In this document: in pieces, positions 25,752 through 34,506 of the stretch
Layout: each line of letters begins with the position of its first letter
Position numbering within the stretch: position 1 is the first letter of the stretch
Assembly: GCF_051903925.1 (NCBI RefSeq)
Contig: NZ_CP173678.1
Coordinates: 372,001-436,000, forward strand
Source: G051903925 sp051903925
Lineage (GTDB): Bacteria; Pseudomonadota; Alphaproteobacteria; Zavarziniales; Zavarziniaceae
DNA: 64,000 bases
Direction of reading: 5' to 3'
Position numbers and translations under genes: made by a program
The notes under the pieces: generated by a model
Database searches by the model: none
Told to the model about the DNA's origin: nothing
The model's input: the letters and a program-made list of their open reading frames with translations, nothing else

Positions 25752-26887
25752 CAGGGATCCTCTTCATGGGAGGGTACGGCCGGAGCTGCCTCCTGCGCGA
25801 GGGCGGCCAGCCGCTCGCGCAGGGAGGGGCCGGTGCGGACGCAGGACAGTTCGAACAGGCCGCCCCGGGTGAAGCCATGGGCCTGCACGTCGAGTTCCCA
25901 GGCCGCGCAGGCCGCGGCGAGGTCCGCGGCGATGGCCTTGCGCTCGGCGGCGTCACCCGTCCTGAGGAAGTCGATCACGACAAGGCCGCCCAGGCCGCGC
26001 AGCGCGATCTGGCGCGCGATTTCGGCCGCGGCGTCGACATTGACCGTGCGCGCGCCCTTGCGCGGGCCCGCATTGACGTCGACCGCCACCAGGGCGTGGG
26101 TTTCCTCCACCGCGAGCCAAGCGCCCCCGGGCAGGTCGATGCGCGTGCCGACCAGCGCGTCGAGCTCGTCGCCGACGCCGGCCGCGTCGAACAGGGCGGT
26201 GCCGCCATGGCGCTCCAGCCGGCCGAGCAGGTCCGGCGCCTCGGCCTGGGCGTAGCGGCGGGCCGCGGCGAACAGGGCGGCACCTTCGACCGCGACACGG
26301 CCGCGTGGCGGTGCCAGGTCGCGCAGGGCGGACGCCACGGGCGCCGGCGCGCGCCAGAGCTGGGCGGGCGCCCGCGCGGCCGCGCGGGCGCCCGCCACCT
26401 GCGCCCACAGGCGGTCCAGGCGCGCCGCCTCCTCCGCCAGGTCGGGTGCGGTCAGGCCAAGGGCCGCGCTGCGACGGGTGAATGCCCCATGGGCGCTGGC
26501 TGGCAGGTCGTCCCCCAATGGAGGGCGGCCCGGGTGCAGGACGAGCAGCCGCCCCGGCAGCGCCAGGTCGGCGGCAAGGCGCGGGCCCTTTGCCGCGATA
26601 CCGATCGCCGCCACGCGTACCGCCACGGCATCCCCCTCCACCAGGCGCTGGCGCCCGGTGCGCAGCAGGCCCCAGGGGCCCTGCCCCAGGTCAACGAAGA
26701 GGCCCTGCGGCCCCGCCGGCTGCCGCACGCGGCCCAGCCACAGGCTGCCGACCTGAACCGCGGGAGGCGGATCGGGATCAAGGCGCAGGGCGACCAGCCG
26801 GCCCCCGCGGCGCAGGGCCGCGCGGACCAGGCCGCGTCCGCCGGGCGCGCCGGTCCGGTCGATCAGCAGCTCGTCGCCAGTGACCAT
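25751..26887 (-). CDS. Ribonuclease E/G family protein, short form
   Basis: 378 residues with an S1-like N-terminal part (GSLWLGRVRQPAGPQGLFVDLGQGPWGLL, about 48-76) and the RNase E/G catalytic core. The Mg-binding Asp residues are kept in LVAVDVNAGP and VVIDFLRTGD. The protein ends soon after TRGGLFELSCVRTGPSLRERL, so it lacks the CPxCxGxG zinc-link region that joins dimers in RNase E and G. Role probably in rRNA or mRNA processing. It sits between maf and yacG, overlapping the latter's start by one base. Confidence 0.85.
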   Translation of the reverse strand: MVTGDELLIDRTGAPGGRGLVRAALRRGGRLVALRLDPDPPPAVQVGSLWLGRVRQPAGPQGLFVDLGQGPWGLLRTGRQRLVEGDAVAVRVAAIGIAAKGPRLAADLALPGRLLVLHPGRPPLGDDLPASAHGAFTRRSAALGLTAPDLAEEAARLDRLWAQVAGARAAARAPAQLWRAPAPVASALRDLAPPRGRVAVEGAALFAAARRYAQAEAPDLLGRLERHGGTALFDAAGVGDELDALVGTRIDLPGGAWLAVEETHALVAVDVNAGPRKGARTVNVDAAAEIARQIALRGLGGLVVIDFLRTGDAAERKAIAADLAAACAAWELDVQAHGFTRGGLFELSCVRTGPSLRERLAALAQEAAPAVPSHEEDP

Positions 26888-26929
26888 CGCTCGATCCTCC
26901 GCGTCCCGCCGTGCCGGGACAAGGCCCGA

Positions 26930-27556
26930 TCAGGGCAGCAGGCGTGCTGCCCGCAAAAGCTGCGCCGTCTCGAACAGGGGCAGGCCAACGACCCCGGAAT
27001 AGGAGCCCTGGAGAAAGCGGATGAAGCCCGCGGCCCGGCCCTGGATCGCATAGCCGCCGGCCTTGCCCTGCCATTCCCCCGAGTCGAGGTAGGTCTCGAT
27101 CTCCGCCGCGTCCAGGCGCTTGAAGGCGACGGTGCTGGTCACGCTGCGGGCGCGCCGGCTGTCACCGCCCGCTTCCGCCAGGACAAGGGCGGTGACGACG
27201 CGGTGCCGTCGGCCGGACAGCTGGCGCAGGCAGGCGGCCGCCGTCGCCCGGTCCTCCGCCTTGGGCAGGATGCGCGCGCCGAGCGCGACCACGGTATCGG
27301 CGGCCAGGACCAGGGCACTGGGGTGCAGCGCTGAGGCGGCCGCCGCCTTGCCGTGGGCGAGGCGCAGCGCGTGGGCGGCGGGCTGTTCCCGCGGCTGCGG
27401 TGTCTCGTCAATGTCGGTGGCAAGGACCAGCGCCGGAACGACGCCAAGCTGCGCGAGGAGGTCGAGGCGCCGCGGGCTGGCCGAAGCCAGGATCAGGCGC
27501 GGCAGCGGGTTCGGCCCATCGCCGGGGGCGACAGGCAGATCGGGGGATTGGGCCAT
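26930..27556 (-). CDS. maf: Maf family nucleoside triphosphate pyrophosphatase
   Basis: 208-residue cytoplasmic housecleaning enzyme that hydrolyses non-canonical or surplus NTPs to NMP. The signature LILASASPRRLDLLAQLG (about 20-37) and LVLAADTVVALGARILPKAED match the Maf active site, and the C-terminal GYAIQGRAAGFIRFLQGSYSGVVGLPL is the family ending. It lies between infA and the RNase gene in the conserved order. Whether it is the YhdE (dTTP/UTP) or YceF (m7GTP) type cannot be settled here. Confidence 0.92.
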   Translation of the reverse strand: MAQSPDLPVAPGDGPNPLPRLILASASPRRLDLLAQLGVVPALVLATDIDETPQPREQPAAHALRLAHGKAAAASALHPSALVLAADTVVALGARILPKAEDRATAAACLRQLSGRRHRVVTALVLAEAGGDSRRARSVTSTVAFKRLDAAEIETYLDSGEWQGKAGGYAIQGRAAGFIRFLQGSYSGVVGLPLFETAQLLRAARLLP

Positions 27557-27678
27557 GGCTCGACGTCACAGGCTGATGGTCATGGGCACATGCGCTTCCG
27601 GCGGCCCCGCACGGGGTGGCTGTCCGCCGCCTGCCCCGGGGCAGACCCTTTCCCCGGTTGCGTGGAGCGGCCGGCGGC

Positions 27679-27897
27679 CTACTTGAAGCGGAACGTGATC
27701 CGGCCCTTGGTCAGGTCATAGGGCGTCATCTCGACCAGGACCTTGTCCCCGGCCAGGACGCGGATGCGATGCTTGCGCATCTTGCCGGCGGTGTGGGCCA
27801 GCACCTCGTGATCATTATCGAGCTTCACGCGAAACATCGCATTGGGCAGCAGTTCCTCGACCGTACCCGGGAACTCCAGCAGTTCTTCCTTCGCCAT
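27679..27897 (-). CDS. infA: Translation initiation factor IF-1
   Basis: 72-residue OB-fold protein. It starts MAKEELLEFPGTVEELLPN and contains FRVKLDNDHEVLAHTAGKMRKHRIRVLAGDKV and the end YDLTKGRITFRFK, matching IF-1 over its full length. It blocks the ribosomal A site and assists IF-2 and IF-3 during initiation. The ATG at 27897 is the family start; a longer frame reaching 27969 is not supported. It lies between the LMW phosphatase and maf genes. Confidence 0.97.
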   Translation of the reverse strand: MAKEELLEFPGTVEELLPNAMFRVKLDNDHEVLAHTAGKMRKHRIRVLAGDKVLVEMTPYDLTKGRITFRFK

Positions 27898-28003
27898 GCA
27901 CTCTCCAAGCTGATCGGCAAAATTTCGCGACAAGATGGGAATCTCTGCCTGCGAAAGCAAGCATGTCATGGCCGTCCTGCACGAATCGGCGGCCTGGACG
28001 CCG

Positions 28004-28474
28004 TCAGACGCTGGGCGCGGGTCCCTGACCGAAGCGCTGCTTGATGCGTCGCATCAGCGCGTCGCGTACGTCGCGATAGGCATCAAGGCGGGTGTCCCGG
28101 CTGCCCTCGACCACCGAGGGATCGAGGGTCGGCCAGTACTCGACGTCGCAGGCCATGGTCCGCGTCAGTTCCAGCGCCTTGTGGTGCGCCTCCGGCGACA
28201 GGCTGATGATGAGGTCGTAGGAGGTGTCCTCCAACTCGTCAAAGCTCTTAGGCTTGTGCTTGTGCAGGTCGATGCCGAGTTCGTCCATTGCGCCGATGGC
28301 AAAGCCGTCGACTTCGCCCGCGCGCACGCCGACCGAGTCGACCCAGATCCGGTGGCCATAGAAATGCTTGAGCAGCCCGCACGCCATGGGCGAGCGGATG
28401 GTGTTGTTCGTGCAGCAGAACAGCACCGCACCCGGCATGGCCAGGGACGGTCCCGCCTGGTGGGGGTCCGCCAT
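28004..28474 (-). CDS. Low-molecular-weight phosphatase family protein
   Basis: 156 residues with the LMW protein-tyrosine phosphatase P-loop CX5R(S) as Cys21-Thr-Asn-Asn-Thr-Ile-Arg27-Ser, and a DP motif in TLDPSVVEG that would supply the general acid. The wider group includes ArsC-type arsenate reductases; the CCTNN variant is typical of the protein that follows UPF0262 in alphaproteobacteria. No arsenic genes are nearby. The ATG at 28474 (MADPHQAG) is chosen; it lies 14 bases after the UPF0262 stop. Confidence 0.85.
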   Translation of the reverse strand: MADPHQAGPSLAMPGAVLFCCTNNTIRSPMACGLLKHFYGHRIWVDSVGVRAGEVDGFAIGAMDELGIDLHKHKPKSFDELEDTSYDLIISLSPEAHHKALELTRTMACDVEYWPTLDPSVVEGSRDTRLDAYRDVRDALMRRIKQRFGQGPAPSV

Positions 28475-28488
28475 GCTGCCCGTCGCCC

Positions 28489-28959
28489 TCAGTCGCGGGT
28501 GAGAAGGACGCAGATCAGCGTGAACAGGCGCCGCGCGGTATCGCGATCGATATCGATCTTGCCCTTCAGCCGCTCGACCAGCAGTTCCGATCCCTGGTTG
28601 TGAAGGCCGCGCCGACCCATGTCGATCGACTCGATCCGGGCGGGGGAGGCGTTCTTGATCGCCTCGTAATAGACGCTGCACACCGCCATGTAGTCCTTGA
28701 TCACCGCGCGCAGCGGCGACAGGGCCAGGATCACCTTACCCAGCGGGGTATCGTCCTGGTCGCGGATGTCGAACACCAGGCGTCCCTCGGTGATCGCCAG
28801 ATGCAGGTGATAGGGCCCGCCATGGTCGCCCCGCGGGCTGAACTCGTTCTGCTCGATCAGGTCATAGATCGCGACCCGGCGCTCGTGCTCCAGGTCGGCA
28901 CTGCGCCGGGGGACCGAGCCTTCGTCCAGCGTCACCGCGATCAGCCTGCGCTCAGCCAT
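28489..28959 (-). CDS. UPF0262 family protein
   Basis: 156 residues matching UPF0262, a family mostly limited to alphaproteobacteria. Recognisable blocks are RRVAIYDLIEQNEFSP, HLHLAITEGRLVFDIRD, LSPLRAVIKDYMAVCSVYYEAIKNASPARIE and IDMGRRGLHNQGSELL. The function is unknown. The position between hisD and the LMW phosphatase gene is the usual one. The ATG at 28959 is chosen over a GTG at 28965. Confidence 0.9.
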   Translation of the reverse strand: MAERRLIAVTLDEGSVPRRSADLEHERRVAIYDLIEQNEFSPRGDHGGPYHLHLAITEGRLVFDIRDQDDTPLGKVILALSPLRAVIKDYMAVCSVYYEAIKNASPARIESIDMGRRGLHNQGSELLVERLKGKIDIDRDTARRLFTLICVLLTRD

Positions 28960-29110
28960 CCGCACGGGTCCCGCCGGAGGGGCGCCTGCCCGCTGAATCT
29001 TCGTCGTCCACGCTGGCGTTCCCCAAAAGGAAGTGCAGCCGCACTCTTTACCCTGGCAGTCCCATGACCATCAACATCGAGCGGCGCCCGGTGAAGGCGA
29101 CGGCCCGGCT

Positions 29111-30400
29111 TCAGCCCAAACGGATGCTGACCGAGCGGGCGTGGGCGTCCAGCCCTTCGGCCTCTGCCAGGGCCACGGCGGCGGGGCCGATGGCGGCGAG
29201 GGAGGCGGGGTCGCAGGCGACCGTCGTCGTGCGCTTCAGGAAGTCGTAGACCGAGAGGCCGGAGGAGAAGCGCGCCGTGCGGGCAGTGGGCAGGACGTGG
29301 TTGGGCCCGGCCACATAGTCGCCGATCGCTTCCGGCGTGTGGCGCCCCAGGAAGATGGCCCCGGCATGGCGGATCTTCGCGGCCAATCCTTGCGGGTCCG
29401 CCACCGCCAGTTCCAGGTGTTCCGGGGCCAGGCGGTCGACCAGGGCGGGCGTTGCATCCAGGTGGTCCACCGTGATGATGGCGCCGAAGGCGTCCCAGCT
29501 CGCCCGCGCGATGCCGTCGCGCGGCAGGTCGGCCAGCTGCGCCTCTACGGCCTGCGCCACGCGGTCGGCAAAGGTGCGGTCGTCGGTGATGAGGATCGAC
29601 TGGGCCGAGGTGTCGTGCTCTGCCTGGCTGAGCAGGTCGACCGCGATCCAGGCGGGATCGTTGGCGCCGTCGGCCACGACCAGGATCTCGGACGGGCCGG
29701 CGATCGAGTCGATGCCGACCAGGCCATAGACCTGCTTCTTGGCGCTGGCGACATAGGCATTGCCGGGGCCGACAATCTTGTCGACGGCACGGATCGTCGC
29801 CGTGCCATGGGCCAGGGCCGCGACCGCCTGGGCGCCACCCACGCGATAGACTTCGGTCACGCCGGCAAGCCTGGCCGCTGCCAGGACCAGGGGGTTGATG
29901 GCGCCGTCCGGTGTCGGCACGACCATGGCGATGCGGGCCACGCCCGCCACCTTGGCCGGCATCGCGTTCATCAGGACGGACGACGGGTAGGAGGCGGTGC
30001 CGCCGGGGACATAGAGGCCCACGGAGTCGAGCGCCGTCCAGCGCAGGCCCAGGGCCACGCCCTGCTCGTCTACATAGGCGTCGTCGCGCGGCAATTGGCG
30101 GGCATGAAAAGCGCTGATGCGCGCCGCCGCCACTTCCAGCGCATCGCGCGCCGGGCCGGCGCTGCGCGCCCAGGCGTCATCCAGCTCGGCCTGGGTGATG
30201 GCAAGGCCCGCGGCGTCCAGGCTGAGGCGGTCGAAGCGGGCCGTGTACTCCAGGACCGCCGCGTCGCCGCGCGCCTTCACGTCCGCCAGGATGGCGCGCA
30301 CCACGCTGTCGACATCGTGCTCCGGCTCGCGGACCTCTGCCACCAGGGCGTCGAAATCGGCGGCGAAGCCCGGGGCGCTCGCGTCAAGCCGCCTTGGCAT
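29111..30400 (-). CDS. hisD: Histidinol dehydrogenase
   Basis: 429-residue zinc enzyme for the last two steps of histidine synthesis, oxidising L-histidinol to L-histidine with NAD. Family blocks include GLYVPGGTASYPSSVLMNAMPAKVAG, IDSIAGPSEILVVAD, DLLSQAEHD (zinc ligand region) and APEHLELAVADP, with the C-terminal GPNHVLPTARTARFSSGLSVYDF. The start overlaps the end of hisG by 17 bases. Length and motifs are complete. Confidence 0.96.
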   Translation of the reverse strand: MPRRLDASAPGFAADFDALVAEVREPEHDVDSVVRAILADVKARGDAAVLEYTARFDRLSLDAAGLAITQAELDDAWARSAGPARDALEVAAARISAFHARQLPRDDAYVDEQGVALGLRWTALDSVGLYVPGGTASYPSSVLMNAMPAKVAGVARIAMVVPTPDGAINPLVLAAARLAGVTEVYRVGGAQAVAALAHGTATIRAVDKIVGPGNAYVASAKKQVYGLVGIDSIAGPSEILVVADGANDPAWIAVDLLSQAEHDTSAQSILITDDRTFADRVAQAVEAQLADLPRDGIARASWDAFGAIITVDHLDATPALVDRLAPEHLELAVADPQGLAAKIRHAGAIFLGRHTPEAIGDYVAGPNHVLPTARTARFSSGLSVYDFLKRTTTVACDPASLAAIGPAAVALAEAEGLDAHARSVSIRLG

Positions 30401-31058
30401 CGACCACCTCCCGGAAGCGGTTGAGGATATCGCCCACTTCGTCCGAGCGGGTCTTGAACGCCGGACGGTTGACGATGAGGCGCGAGGAGATCTCGGCGAT
30501 GGTGTCCACCTCCACCAGGCCGTTGGCTTTCAGCGTCACGCCGGTCGACACCAGGTCGACGATGACCTGGGCCAGGCCCAATTGCGGTGCCAGTTCCATG
30601 GCCCCATTGAGCTTGATGCACTCCGCCTGCACCCCATGCTCCGCGAAATGGCGCCGGGTCAGGTGCGGATACTTGGTCGCGACGCGGACATGGCTCCACT
30701 TCTTGGGGTCGTCCTTGCCCGCCAGCTCGGCCGGCTCCGCCACTGCCAGGCGGCAATGGCCGATCTTGAGGTCGAGCGGGGAGTAGAGCTCGGAATAGTC
30801 GAACTCCATCAGGACGTCGTTGCCCGCGACGCCGATATGGGCGGCGCCAAAGGCCACGAAGGTCGCGACGTCGAAGCTGCGCACACGAATGATCTCGACG
30901 CGCGGGTCCTCGGTCGCGAAGCGCAGCGCGCGCGACTTGGGATCGTCGAACGCCGCCTCCGGCTTCAGCCCGACACGGTCGAGATAGGGCCGCAGCTCGT
31001 CCAGGATGCGCCCCTTGGGCAGGGCAAGGACAAGGCGGTCATTGGGCAACGGCGTCAC
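30384..31058 (-). CDS. hisG: ATP phosphoribosyltransferase catalytic subunit (short form)
   Basis: 224 residues, first step of histidine synthesis (ATP plus PRPP to phosphoribosyl-ATP). Typical segments are LVLALPKGRILDE, FGAAHIGVAGNDVLME and the PRPP loop DLVSTGVTLKANGLVEVD. The C-terminal regulatory domain of long HisG is missing, as in the HisG-S form that needs HisZ for activity; hisZ is not in the window. The start overlaps the DUF2948 stop by four bases, and its end overlaps hisD. Confidence 0.95.
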   Translation of the reverse strand: MTPLPNDRLVLALPKGRILDELRPYLDRVGLKPEAAFDDPKSRALRFATEDPRVEIIRVRSFDVATFVAFGAAHIGVAGNDVLMEFDYSELYSPLDLKIGHCRLAVAEPAELAGKDDPKKWSHVRVATKYPHLTRRHFAEHGVQAECIKLNGAMELAPQLGLAQVIVDLVSTGVTLKANGLVEVDTIAEISSRLIVNRPAFKTRSDEVGDILNRFREVVDAKAA

Positions 31059-31534
31059 GGCGCATCGTCCTTCTGCGGGGACGCCAGGCGCTGGGCTCCC
31101 TCATGGTTCGGGCGCGACCGGGCCGGCCACGGGTCCGACAGGTCGCGAAGTTCGACGGCGATCGCCTCGGCCTGCAGCCGGATCGCGGCCCCGCCGGCAA
31201 AGACCAGGGTGAGCGTTCCGCCTGCATCGTCGGGCTGCCAGTTCAGGGTCAGCAGCGCCAGGATCTGGTCCGCCGCGCGCAGCGTGAAGCCCTGATAGGC
31301 GACGGCCCGCACGCCATCGACCTGAAGGCCACAGCGCACGCGCTCGCCCGTGCGGCGCCGGCTGTCGGCTGCCCCCTCCCAGCGGAAGCGGTTGGCGACC
31401 AGGGCGAAACGCCGGGCCCGCGCGGACCAGGTCATGTCGCCCACGCGAACGACGGCGTCCTGCAGCATGGCGCCCAGAACGTCCAGGTCCTCCCGGTCCT
31501 CGGCGGCCAGGTAGATGCGGCGCGGCGTGCTCAT
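31055..31534 (-). CDS. DUF2948 family protein
   Basis: 159 residues of the alphaproteobacterial DUF2948 family. It begins IYLAAEDREDLDVLGAMLQDAVVRVGDM and ends FAGGAAIRLQAEAIAVELRDL, both characteristic. It is placed between murA and hisG, the usual context, with a start 10 bases after the murA stop and an ATGA overlap with hisG. Function unknown. The ATG at 31534 gives the family start. Confidence 0.9.
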   Translation of the reverse strand: MSTPRRIYLAAEDREDLDVLGAMLQDAVVRVGDMTWSARARRFALVANRFRWEGAADSRRRTGERVRCGLQVDGVRAVAYQGFTLRAADQILALLTLNWQPDDAGGTLTLVFAGGAAIRLQAEAIAVELRDLSDPWPARSRPNHEGAQRLASPQKDDAP

Positions 31535-31544
31535 CGCGGGGCCA

Positions 31545-32819
31545 TCATCCAGAGACGCGCTCGATCCGCGCGCCACAGGCCGCCAGCTTCTCCTCCAGCC
31601 GCTCATAGCCACGGTCCAGGTGATAGACGCGGTTCACCGTCGTCTCCCCCTCGGCCGCCAGGCCCGCCAGGACCAGGCTGACCGAGGCGCGCAGGTCGGT
31701 CGCCATGACCGGCGCACCCGACAGGCGCTTCACCCCGCGGACCAGCGCGGAGGCACCATGCACCGTGATGTCGGCCCCCATGCGGGCCAGTTCGGGCACG
31801 TGCATGAAACGGTTCTCGAAGATCGTCTCGGTGATCATCGCGGCCCCCTCGGCGGTCGCCATCAGCACCATCATCTGGGCCTGCATGTCGGTCGGGAAAC
31901 CCGGGAAGGGCTGCGTCATGACGTCGACCCCGGTCAGCCGCTGCGGACCGCGCGTCACCATCATGCCCTCGGCCGTCGGCTCGATCTCGACCCCGGCGCG
32001 GGCCAGGGTGTCGATCACGACGCCCAGCAGGTCCGTCTTGGCACCGACCAGTTCGACACGGCCGCCCGTCGCCGCCACGGCCATGGCATAGGTCCCGGCT
32101 TCGATCCGGTCGGCCACGACCTTGTGCGTGGCGCCGTGCAGCAGCGTCCTGCCACGCACCACCAGGCGCTCGGTGCCGACACCCTCGATCTCGGCTCCCA
32201 TGGCGATCAGGCAATGGGCCAGGTCGGTGATCTCGGGCTCGCGCGCGGCGTTCTCCAGGATCGTCTCGCCCCGCGCCAGGCAGGCCGCCATCAGGATGTT
32301 CTCGGTCGCCCCCACCGAGACGAAGGGGAACCGGACCAGGCCGCCCTTCAACCCCTTGGGCGCGCTGGCGACGACATAGCCGTCCTCCAGGTGGATCTCG
32401 GCCCCCATCGCCTCCAGCCCCTTCAGATGCAGGTCGATCGGCCGCGTGCCGATGGCACAGCCGCCCGGCATGGAGACGCGCGCCGTGCCGCACCGCGCGA
32501 CGAGCGGACCCAGCACCAGGACGGAGGCGCGCATCTTGCGCACCAGGTCATAGGGGGCGGTGGTCGAGGCGATTTCGGGCGTCGAGAGGTGCAGCGTCTT
32601 GCCGCCGTCGCCGTTCTGCGCGACCTGGACGCCGTGCTGTTCCAGCAGGGCGGTCATCGAGGCGATGTCGGCCAAGCGCGGCAATCCGGTCAGGACCAGC
32701 GTCTGGTCCGTGAGCAGGGCGGCGGCCAGCAGCGGCAGCGCCGCGTTCTTGGCCCCCTCGATGGGGATGCGCCCGCTGAGCGGCCGGCCGCCGCGGATCA
32801 CGATCTTCTGAAGCGCCAT
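31545..32819 (-). CDS. murA: UDP-N-acetylglucosamine 1-carboxyvinyltransferase
   Basis: 424 residues. It transfers enolpyruvate from PEP to UDP-GlcNAc, the first committed step of peptidoglycan synthesis. Catalytic Cys121 lies in GGCAIGTRPID, so fosfomycin should be able to alkylate it. The N terminus (ALQKIVIRGGRPLSGRIPIEGAKNAALPLLAA) and FPTDMQAQMM are standard. The ATG at 32819 is preceded by GGGAG; an upstream in-frame extension to 32852 lacks support. It is the first gene of the conserved housekeeping block. Confidence 0.96.
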   Translation of the reverse strand: MALQKIVIRGGRPLSGRIPIEGAKNAALPLLAAALLTDQTLVLTGLPRLADIASMTALLEQHGVQVAQNGDGGKTLHLSTPEIASTTAPYDLVRKMRASVLVLGPLVARCGTARVSMPGGCAIGTRPIDLHLKGLEAMGAEIHLEDGYVVASAPKGLKGGLVRFPFVSVGATENILMAACLARGETILENAAREPEITDLAHCLIAMGAEIEGVGTERLVVRGRTLLHGATHKVVADRIEAGTYAMAVAATGGRVELVGAKTDLLGVVIDTLARAGVEIEPTAEGMMVTRGPQRLTGVDVMTQPFPGFPTDMQAQMMVLMATAEGAAMITETIFENRFMHVPELARMGADITVHGASALVRGVKRLSGAPVMATDLRASVSLVLAGLAAEGETTVNRVYHLDRGYERLEEKLAACGARIERVSG

Positions 32820-32921
32820 GGATACTCCCGCCCCGGACCGGTCCGCTCGCAAGGCAAGCGCGGCCGTCGGCTTGGCCGTTTTCTAAGCGTTCCGGGCTAT
32901 CCGATCAAGAATTGGCCGGCT

Positions 32922-33551
32922 TCACGGCCCCGCCGGACCGGGCGTGGCAGATGCGCGCGCCGCGCGGATCCGCTGCAGGCGGATGCCGGTGATCGTCATG
33001 ATGATCGGGGTGGCGATGGCCGCCCCGACCAGGATCGGGCTCAGCCAATGCAGCCAGGCCAGCGGCCCCATGAGGTAGAGCGCATCGTCGGGATCGAAGC
33101 CCCACTTGCCCGAATAGGCGCGGACGTTGGGCCCACTGGCCCGCTCCAGCAGCTCCGACCACCAGTTGCAGACCAGCAGTGAGATGCCGGCAACAAAACC
33201 CAGGGGCACCGACCACGCGCCGAGCCACGACTCCTGAAGGCCGAAGCCGATCGCGATGAAGAACAGGACGTTCACCGCCTGGTCGACGTAGTAGTCGTAG
33301 AGGTGGCCCCCGGGGCTCATCATGTTGCCGATGCGGGCCAGTTCGCCGTCGGCCCGATCCAGGAAGGCACTGGCCAGCCAAAGCCCACCGCCCCACCAGG
33401 CGCCCGTGTCGGTGCCCAGCGCCAGGAAGCCGCACGCGGCGAGCCCGCTGGCCAGGCGCAAGGTGGTCAAATGGTTGGGCGTCACCCCGGTACCGACCAG
33501 GGGTCGCACCATCGCCCGCGCCAAGAGGTGGGTCCAGGATCCGCCAAGCAC
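32922..33551 (-). CDS. CDP-alcohol phosphatidyltransferase family protein
   Basis: About 209 residues and roughly five membrane helices. The CDP-OH-P signature DxxDGxxAR(8)G(3)DxxxD is complete in DRADGELAR...GGHLYDYYVD, so the metal site is intact. Such enzymes transfer a phosphoalcohol or phosphonoalcohol from CDP to a lipid or sugar alcohol. The start is uncertain: a GTG at 33551 with GAGGTG upstream is preferred, and the frame is open to 33677. It is divergent from a CTP-type nucleotidyltransferase gene, which suggests that the latter makes its CDP substrate. Confidence 0.82.
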   Translation of the reverse strand: MLGGSWTHLLARAMVRPLVGTGVTPNHLTTLRLASGLAACGFLALGTDTGAWWGGGLWLASAFLDRADGELARIGNMMSPGGHLYDYYVDQAVNVLFFIAIGFGLQESWLGAWSVPLGFVAGISLLVCNWWSELLERASGPNVRAYSGKWGFDPDDALYLMGPLAWLHWLSPILVGAAIATPIIMTITGIRLQRIRAARASATPGPAGP

Positions 33552-33741
33552 GCGCCGACACCTCAAGCTTGACCGGCCAGGACGGGCCGGCGGGGTTGGA
33601 TAGCGAAGCGCGCGCCGCCCGCACAGGGCGATTGCCACAGGGCTGCCCTGCGCAGGACCAGCTGCGCCACCGGGCACGATTGACCGGGCGCATGCAAACC
33701 GTCAAACCTTTGCAACACCTTTGCCGTTTCGTTGCACCGAC

Positions 33742-34506
33742 ATGACCGTATCCCCCTCGCGGGCGCCCCGCGCCATCATCCTTGCCGCCGGCGTCGGTCG
33801 CCGGCTGGGCGACGATGATGCAGGCCCCCGGCCCAAGGCGCTGCTGGACTTTGGCGGGCGCAGCCTGCTGGCGCGGCACCTGGACATGCTGCATGCCGCC
33901 GGTGTCGAGGACGTGCACGTCGTCGTCGGGTTCGAGGCGGAGCAGATCCATGCGGCGCTGGCGGCGGCGCAGGGCCCCCGCACCGGCACCCGCCTGAACC
34001 CGCACTTTCGCGAAGGCAGCGTGGTCTCGCTGTCGGCGGCGCACGACATCATGACGTCGGGCGCCCCGATCATCCTGATGGATGCCGACGTGCTCTATGA
34101 CGCGCGCCTGCTGGGCCGCCTGTTCAACAGCGGCAATCCCAACTCGCTGCTGCTGGACCGCGACATCGAGCCGGGGGAGGAGCCGGTGAAGCTGTGCATC
34201 GAGGGGGCGGACCGGATCGTCGACTTCCGCAAGAAGCCGGACTTCCCCGGCGACTGGCATGGCGAGTCGGTGGGGTTCTTCCGCTTCACGGCAGATGTGG
34301 CGGCCGACCTGGCCGAGCGGGTCGCCGACTATGTCGCCAATGGCCGCCGCCACATGGAGTACGAGGAGCCGATCCGCGACCTGCTGCTGGCCAGCGCGCC
34401 GGGCCGCATCGGCTTCGAGGACATAACCGGCCTGCCCTGGGTCGAAATCGACTTCCCCGAGGACGTGGCCAAGGCACACGCCCTGCTGCCGCGACTGGTC
34501 GCCTGA
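33742..34506 (+). CDS. NTP-transferase (sugar- or phosphonate-nucleotidyltransferase-like)
   Basis: 254 residues with the nucleotidyltransferase signature AIILAAGVGRRLG...PKALLDFGG (about 10-42) and metal-binding Asp in ILMDADVLYD. The fold is that of enzymes which couple CTP or another NTP to phosphocholine, inositol phosphate, a sugar phosphate or 2-aminoethylphosphonate. Its stop overlaps the next start (TGATG), coupling it to a PhyH-type dioxygenase, and it is divergent from a CDP-alcohol phosphotransferase. That context suggests activation of a polar head group with CTP. An in-frame codon at 33721 is possible, but the ATG at 33742 is preferred. Confidence 0.8.
   Translation: MTVSPSRAPRAIILAAGVGRRLGDDDAGPRPKALLDFGGRSLLARHLDMLHAAGVEDVHVVVGFEAEQIHAALAAAQGPRTGTRLNPHFREGSVVSLSAAHDIMTSGAPIILMDADVLYDARLLGRLFNSGNPNSLLLDRDIEPGEEPVKLCIEGADRIVDFRKKPDFPGDWHGESVGFFRFTADVAADLAERVADYVANGRRHMEYEEPIRDLLLASAPGRIGFEDITGLPWVEIDFPEDVAKAHALLPRLVA

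Noticed and set aside
33742..34506. MobA (molybdenum cofactor guanylyltransferase)
   Set aside because: The signature is shared, but the context (CDP-alcohol phosphotransferase and dioxygenase) and the lack of other molybdenum cofactor genes favour head-group activation.
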